A stretch of 64,000 nucleotides of DNA from JBCBGF01 sp038526915 (GTDB lineage Bacteria > Pseudomonadota > Alphaproteobacteria > Rhodobacterales > Rhodobacteraceae): the NCBI GenBank assembly GCA_038526915.1, contig JBCBGF010000010.1, forward strand, positions 1-64,000, read 5' to 3'. Made by a program: the position numbers and the translations under genes. The notes under the pieces are model-generated. The model was not told where the DNA came from. It saw only the letters and a program-made list of their open reading frames with translations, and made no database searches. Positions 59,705 to 64,000 of the stretch are shown in pieces. Position 1 is the first letter of the stretch. Every line of letters starts with the position of its first letter.

Positions 59705-61666
59705 ATGGCCGACGATCTTCTTTCCGGCCCCGCGACCGGGGACGCCTACGACGCCAATTCGATCGAAGTCCTCGAAGGGCTGGAACCGGTGCGCAAGCGG
59801 CCGGGGATGTATATCGGCGGCACCGATGAACGCGCGCTGCACCACCTGGTGGCCGAGGTGCTGGATAACTCGATGGATGAGGCCGTGGCGGGCCATGCCA
59901 ACCGGATCGAGGTGGAGTTGCACGAGGACCATTCCGTCACCATCCGCGACAACGGGCGGGGCATACCGGTGGACCCGCACCCGAAGTTCCCCGACAAATC
60001 CGCGCTGGAGGTGATCCTGTGCACCCTCCACGCAGGCGGTAAATTTTCGGGCAAAGCCTACCAAACCTCCGGCGGTCTCCACGGTGTCGGCGTCTCCGTC
60101 GTCAACGCGCTGAGCGATCACCTGCGTGTCGAGGTGGCCCGCAACCGCGAGCTGTTCGCGCAGGAGTTCTCGCGCGGCATCCCGCAGGGCCCCGTCAAAA
60201 CCCTCGGGTCCACCCCCAACCGCCGCGGCACACAAGTCACCTTCCACGCCGATGCCGAGATCTTCGGCTCCCACAGGTTCAAGCCCGCGCGGCTGTTCAA
60301 GATGGTCCGCTCCAAAGCCTATCTCTTCTCAGGGGTAGAGATCCGCTGGAAATCCGCCATCGACGACGGCGAGACACCGACCGAGGCCACCTTCCACTTC
60401 CCCGGCGGCCTGTCGGACTACCTGACCGAGACGCTCGGGGGGGCCACCACCTATGCCGAGCGGCCCTTCGCCGGCAAGGTCGAGTTCCAGGAAAAGTTCG
60501 GCCAACCCGGCAGCGTCGAATGGGCGATCAACTGGACGCCCGCGCGCGACGGGTTCCTCCAATCCTACTGCAACACCGTCCCCACGCCCGAGGGCGGCAC
60601 GCATGAGGCCGGGTTCTGGGCCGCGATCCTCAAGGGCATCCGCGCCTATGGGGAGCTCGCGAACAACCGCAAGGCCGCCCAGATCACACGGGACGATCTG
60701 ATCACCGGGGGCGCGGCGCTGGTGTCGTGCTTCATCCGCGAGCCGGAGTTTGTGGGGCAAACCAAGGACCGCCTCGCCACCACCGAGGCGCAGCGCATGG
60801 TCGAAGGCGCGGTGCGCGACCATTTCGACAATTGGCTGGCGGCGGATACGAAATCGGCCGGCGCGATCCTCGATTTCCTGATCCTGCGCGCCGAGGAACG
60901 CCTGCGCCGCAAGCAGGAGAAAGAGACCGCCCGCAGATCCGCCACCAAGAAGCTGCGCCTGCCCGGCAAGCTGGTCGATTGCAGCCAGAATGCCCGCGAG
61001 GGCACCGAGCTCTTCATCGTCGAGGGCGACAGCGCGGGTGGCAGCGCCAAGATGGCCCGCGACCGCAAAACCCAGGCACTGCTACCCTTGCGCGGCAAGA
61101 TCCTGAACGTGCTGGGCGCGGCGTCGTCAAAGCTGGGCTCCAACGCCGAGATCTCGGACCTCTGCCAGGCGCTGGGCGTCGGTCTGGGCACACGCTTCAA
61201 CCTCGACGATCTGCGCTATGACAAGGTCATCATCATGACGGATGCCGATGTCGACGGCGCGCATATCGCCTCGCTTCTGATGACGTTCTTCTTCACCCAG
61301 ATGCGCCCGATGATCGATGCGGGGCACCTCTACCTCGCCTGCCCGCCGCTCTTCCGGCTGACCCAAGGGGCCAAGCGGGTTTATTGCCTGGACGAGGCCG
61401 AGCGGGATGCGTGGCTCGCGAAAGGCATCGGCGGCAAGGGCAAGATCGACGTCTCGCGGTTTAAAGGCTTAGGCGAGATGGATGCCAAGGACCTCAAAGA
61501 GACGACGATGGACCCGGGCTCCCGCAAGCTGATCCGCGTGACGGTGGACGAGGATGAGCCGGGCGAGACCGGCGATCTGGTGGACCGGCTGATGGGGAAG
61601 AAGCCGGAGCTGAGGTTTCAGTACATCCAGGAGAACGCGCGGTTTGTGGAGGAGTTGGATGTTTGA
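59705..61666 (+). CDS. parE: DNA topoisomerase IV subunit B
   Basis: 653 residues. GHKL ATPase motifs E-V-L-D-N-S-M-D-E-A and D-N-G-R-G-I-P-V-D, the G-G-L-H-G-V-G loop, then TOPRIM E-G-D-S-A-G-G-S-A and D-A-D-V-D-G-A-H-I. R-K-R-P-G-M-Y-I-G near the start. Gyrase-B-like in fold but ParE-type in length and termini. Decatenates daughter chromosomes with ParC, which is not in the window. Confidence 0.94.
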   Translation: MADDLLSGPATGDAYDANSIEVLEGLEPVRKRPGMYIGGTDERALHHLVAEVLDNSMDEAVAGHANRIEVELHEDHSVTIRDNGRGIPVDPHPKFPDKSALEVILCTLHAGGKFSGKAYQTSGGLHGVGVSVVNALSDHLRVEVARNRELFAQEFSRGIPQGPVKTLGSTPNRRGTQVTFHADAEIFGSHRFKPARLFKMVRSKAYLFSGVEIRWKSAIDDGETPTEATFHFPGGLSDYLTETLGGATTYAERPFAGKVEFQEKFGQPGSVEWAINWTPARDGFLQSYCNTVPTPEGGTHEAGFWAAILKGIRAYGELANNRKAAQITRDDLITGGAALVSCFIREPEFVGQTKDRLATTEAQRMVEGAVRDHFDNWLAADTKSAGAILDFLILRAEERLRRKQEKETARRSATKKLRLPGKLVDCSQNAREGTELFIVEGDSAGGSAKMARDRKTQALLPLRGKILNVLGAASSKLGSNAEISDLCQALGVGLGTRFNLDDLRYDKVIIMTDADVDGAHIASLLMTFFFTQMRPMIDAGHLYLACPPLFRLTQGAKRVYCLDEAERDAWLAKGIGGKGKIDVSRFKGLGEMDAKDLKETTMDPGSRKLIRVTVDEDEPGETGDLVDRLMGKKPELRFQYIQENARFVEELDV

Positions 61667-61701
61667 GGGATTGATAATCCCTTCGAGTCTGTAGGCACAA
61701 A

Positions 61702-62454
61702 ATGCTCGATGAGCTGCTTCTTTTTGGTGGCGTAGCCAGCGTTTTCGCGCTCATAGACTTTATTGTGCCCCCTGCATTACGGGATAAAGTTGCTGAGATA
61801 ATACTTGGCTTTCACAGTTTTGATGTGACGAACCTTGAAAGTAGTATTATTAATGCTCTTCTTGCGCCATTTATAAAAGATAATAGAATAAAACCACTTC
61901 GCGTACTCATTTTTTCAATTTCATTTGCAAGTGTATTGACAGTACTGATATCAATCAACAGTCATAACTCAGGAAACACGCCACTTGAACTCAATCACTA
62001 TGCAATCGTCTTTATCTTCATAATCGGGATAATTCTATTTCCCCTTGACTTCATAAGTCTACAGATAACGAGAAGAATATTTTATGGAAGCTCGACCAGT
62101 GCAGTGATGGTAGTTTTCAAAATCGTGCTTGACGTTGTCCTTTCCGCTTTGGTCGTTGTGGGTTCAATCTATTTTACCTGGCAGGCATTTTCTTTTCTTT
62201 CAGGAACGACGTCCGTTGTCGGGCGTAACCTAGAAGCCGGGGCCGTAATTGTATTGATGGGAACACTATTCTCAGTGTTTTCAGCGATATTCATAAACTT
62301 ACTCCAGGTATTGAGTCTTATGTCGGGGTGCTTCATACGCTTTCTTGTTTGGCTCTCGCACAGAAACAGGCCTCTTGTTTTATATACAAATTTTCAAAAT
62401 GCACCTTTTACACTTATTGGAATAGTTTCAGCATTTATTGTGGTAATAATTTGA
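61702..62454 (+). CDS. AT-rich orphan multi-span membrane protein
   Basis: 250 residues with about six hydrophobic segments (near 5-25, 68-85, 100-120, 135-160, 170-205, 232-250). Base composition and codon use (many AT-ending codons such as ATT, TTT, AAA) differ sharply from every neighbour. It begins 35 bases after parE. No family recognised and no partner gene. It looks recently acquired; a phage-defence or immunity membrane protein is possible but unsupported. Confidence 0.6.
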   Translation: MLDELLLFGGVASVFALIDFIVPPALRDKVAEIILGFHSFDVTNLESSIINALLAPFIKDNRIKPLRVLIFSISFASVLTVLISINSHNSGNTPLELNHYAIVFIFIIGIILFPLDFISLQITRRIFYGSSTSAVMVVFKIVLDVVLSALVVVGSIYFTWQAFSFLSGTTSVVGRNLEAGAVIVLMGTLFSVFSAIFINLLQVLSLMSGCFIRFLVWLSHRNRPLVLYTNFQNAPFTLIGIVSAFIVVII

Positions 62455-62844
62455 GCCGTATAGTCTTAAGAAAAAGCTATCACAGAAGCGTTATGCAAAG
62501 CGATCTTTAAGAACTTTCGTGCCTTTACGTAACAGCTTAGCCAACGCTAGGAAATTAGGAGCCGAAAGTTGGTAATGTGTCCACACGATTTTTGCCTTTC
62601 TTTCCACCTTTACACCAATCGCAAGAGTGTTCAAGCTAAGACAAAATCCAACGGGATCGTTGAAATCTTAGCTTAGGCGTGCACTTCTTGTCTGCGTGAG
62701 GTCTAATTATTGTGATTGGATGAATGATTACCAAGGCGCGTGTAACCCTCCTCAAGACACGTCAGCGCCCGCAAAATCGCCGCTTCGTCTGAGCTCAAGG
62801 CCAATAAAGCAGTTTCGGATTCTTGACGCCCGCCAGCCCTCCGC
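62455..62844. other. AT-rich non-coding tail of the acquired segment
   Basis: About 390 bases with no gene that looks real. The AT-rich composition of the preceding ORF continues to about 62720, then GC-rich DNA returns. One clear dyad is AAGCTAAGA (62633-62641) with TCTTAGCTT (62666-62674), a 24-base loop apart. No integrase, tRNA or direct-repeat boundary was recognised. Confidence 0.5.
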
Positions 62845-62940
62845 TCACGCCCCGGGCGTGCGCGCAGTCCATCGGTCCACTGGCCCGCGACCGGCAGGGC
62901 TCCGCCCGTTCGCCTCTCGAAAGGTCCACTGGACCTTTCG
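62845..62940. repeat. Cluster of palindromes downstream of the cytochrome c gene
   Basis: CACGCCC-c-GGGCGTG at about 62845-62860 and CGAAAGGTCC (62918-62927) with GGACCTTTCG (62931-62940), both perfect, plus a GTCCA...GGTCCACTGG repeat between them. They lie just beyond the 3' end of the minus-strand cytochrome c gene and could serve as its terminator. Confidence 0.6.
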
Positions 62941-62961
62941 CCGCCTTCGGCGGGCCGAGGC

Positions 62962-63378
62962 TCACTCCTGCACACTCTCCAGCCAGGCGGCCACATCCGC
63001 AATCGGCCGGCTCGTCAGGATCGGCTAGCCCGTCTCCGACGCAATCGCCACATCCTCTCCCTCAAAGAAGTCGCCAAAGAGCGGCATCACGCCCCCATGG
63101 GCGAGCAGCGGATCGCGCCCGTCTATCTGGCGCACCACCTGGGACACCGGAAACACGCCGCCATTGCCCGCAGCCAGCGATGTCAGATCGGGCGGCAGGA
63201 TTGTCAGCACCGCCCCCATCCGCCCATCGCCCCGCGCGCCATCCCCGTGGCAGGTCGCGCAATAGGCCGCGAAGATGCCGCCGCCCTCGACCACATCGCC
63301 CGGGGCGCCCACGACCTCCTCGGCATTGGGTGCCGTCGCCAGGACCATTAGCGCCAGAACAGGTGCCAGCTCTCTCAT
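62962..63378 (-). pseudogene. Cytochrome c, interrupted by an in-frame amber stop
   Basis: Signal peptide (M-R-E-L-A-P-V-L, cleavage near P-N-A), one haem site C-A-T-C-H and a likely axial Met in G-V-M-P-L-F-G. The frame stops at TAG (63025-63027) after I-A-S-E-T-G. It then continues in the same frame with P-I-L-T-S-R-P-I-A-D-V-A-A-W-L-E-S-V-Q-E and TGA at 62962, exactly the C-terminal helix expected of this family. Homologues would be expected to have Gln here (CAG to TAG is one change). The 117-residue truncated product would lack the last helix, so the gene is probably broken, unless the base is a sequencing error or is read through. Confidence 0.8.
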
Positions 63379-63483
63379 CTCTGCCTCTCTCAACGATGCC
63401 CTGCCCTCAGCCTGCGCGGCGCCGGATGCGCGCGCTTTGATCGGGGTCAAGCCACGCGGACGAGGGCAGGCACCAATCGCACG

Positions 63484-63648
63484 ACAGAGGCCATCGCAGG
63501 CCCGCGGGTGGGCGATCCGACCTGTCGCAAAGGCACTTTATCTCTCAAAGCGCATCTTCCGCATCGCCCGCGCGCTGCATATGCAAATCGCCGACCCGAC
63601 GGGGCGGGCCTGCGATGGCCGGGGCCTGCGGCCTGTTAACCGGCCAGG
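63484..63648. repeat. Dispersed hairpin element, copy C
   Basis: About 165 bases, closely matching copy A at 35216. Arms: GGCCATCGCAGGCCCGC from 63490 pairs with GGCGGGCCTGCGATGGCC (ends about 63620). The inner GGGCGATCC faces AATCGCC, and the core is CACTTTATCTC followed by CATCTTCCGCATCGC. The minus strand reads ATG (63562-63564) to TAA (63538-63540), M-R-K-M-R-F-E-R. It is the main content of the 355-base gap between the cytochrome c gene and the DUF606 gene; no gene was seen there. Confidence 0.8.
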
Positions 63649-63733
63649 AGAAATGCGTGAGGATGCACACCCCCCGGGGTGACACCGCCGCCAATTTACG
63701 CTCCCCTATCCCGACCAACGCGAGGAGAGCCCG

Positions 63734-64000
63734 ATGCCCACCCCCTATACCTACGCCGCCATCATGTTCGCCGCCGGGATCGGGATCCCGACGCTCGCGG
63801 CGCTCAACGCCTCCCTCGGCACGCGGATCGGCTCGCCCGCGGCGGCGGCGGTGATCCTCTTTGCCATCGCTGCACTCTGCGCCGTGGCCGCGACGCTGGT
63901 GACCGGCGGCACCCGCGCGCTGAGTGCCGCGCCAGCGCAGCCCAAGATCCTCTTGCTCGCCGGTGTCCTGATCGCCTTCTATGTCCTGTCGATCACCTGG
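63734..64000 (+). CDS. DMT-family (DUF606/YdcZ-like) transporter, N-terminal part
   Basis: 89 residues visible; the frame runs off the window end. GAGGAGA precedes the ATG. A-A-G-I-G-I-P-T-L-A-A-L-N-A-S-L-G near 13-29 is the DUF606 signature, with three transmembrane helices so far. Half-size drug/metabolite transporter family, substrate unknown. Confidence 0.8.
   Translation, partial: MPTPYTYAAIMFAAGIGIPTLAALNASLGTRIGSPAAAAVILFAIAALCAVAATLVTGGTRALSAAPAQPKILLLAGVLIAFYVLSITW

Noticed and set aside
62703..63002. 99-codon minus-strand frame downstream of the cytochrome c
   Set aside because: It overlaps the real C-terminal codons of the cytochrome gene in another frame and runs through a palindrome cluster; composition is not protein-like.
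63025..63027. Amber codon read as pyrrolysine or another recoding
   Set aside because: No sign of pyrrolysine genes or recoding signals, and the lineage is not known to use them; a point mutation or base-call error is simpler.
1..64000. tRNA, rRNA, integrase or insertion-sequence genes
   Set aside because: I looked for cloverleaf-like segments, CCA ends and transposase motifs and saw none that I could support.

Overview
The window is high-GC DNA with dense, tightly packed operons. The gene set points to an alphaproteobacterium of the Rhodobacterales (roseobacter type): a DUF2160-type glycerol ABC operon, dnaG-rpoD followed by a sulfotransferase, a PleD-like diguanylate cyclase, DUF3572, DUF983 and DUF6356 genes, an nrdR-like dyad, and conserved GGGATATTT / GGGAGAGGG palindromes. 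The species cannot be named from the sequence. No rRNA, tRNA, CRISPR array, transposase or phage gene was seen.

Layout. 1-349 is a class II aldolase broken by a small inversion at the very edge, then an inositol-dehydrogenase-like gene. 1528-7841 is a seven-gene glycerol ABC transporter operon (glpV-S-T-P-small ORF-Q-U). 7872-9396 is an orphan BlaI/BlaR1-like pair. 9518-13069 is a complete four-gene L-threonate pathway ending at DHAP. 13339-16363 holds an exported Ala-rich coiled-coil protein, a TfoX-C protein, an outer-membrane barrel and hlyU. 16375-21087 is the dnaG-rpoD-sulfotransferase cluster on the minus strand. 21254-27361 holds Tad-pilus-like secreted genes interrupted by an Lrp regulator and glutamate dehydrogenase. 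28315-31709 has a diguanylate cyclase and an ECF sigma/anti-sigma/EF-hand/periplasmic-sensor operon. 31917-42109 is housekeeping and accessory genes, including a desaturase/XRE pair around a dyad, a lipocalin and lysC. 42266-44509 is ptsP. 44591-47521 has a di-haem peroxidase facing a CRTAC1 FG-GAP protein across a large palindrome. 47518-54889 is the complete xylose module (xylR, F, H, G, B, A). 55045-64000 holds a MATE pump, DUF2283, methyltransferase, PPK2, sulfotransferase, parE, an AT-rich island, a cytochrome c gene with an in-frame amber stop, and a partial DUF606 transporter.

How the genes work together. Three sugar/polyol modules (glycerol uptake, L-threonate to DHAP, xylose to xylulose-5-phosphate) feed lower glycolysis or the pentose phosphate pathway, alongside the regulatory phosphotransferase PtsP. 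The strongest observations are: complementary loss of catalytic motifs in the two glycerol ATPases (one intact and one dead ATP site predicted); an unlisted 50-residue membrane protein translationally coupled on both sides inside that operon; a three-copy dispersed hairpin element that keeps a tiny open frame; a PleD-like protein whose receiver has lost its phospho-acceptor; and a cytochrome c gene cut by a single amber codon.
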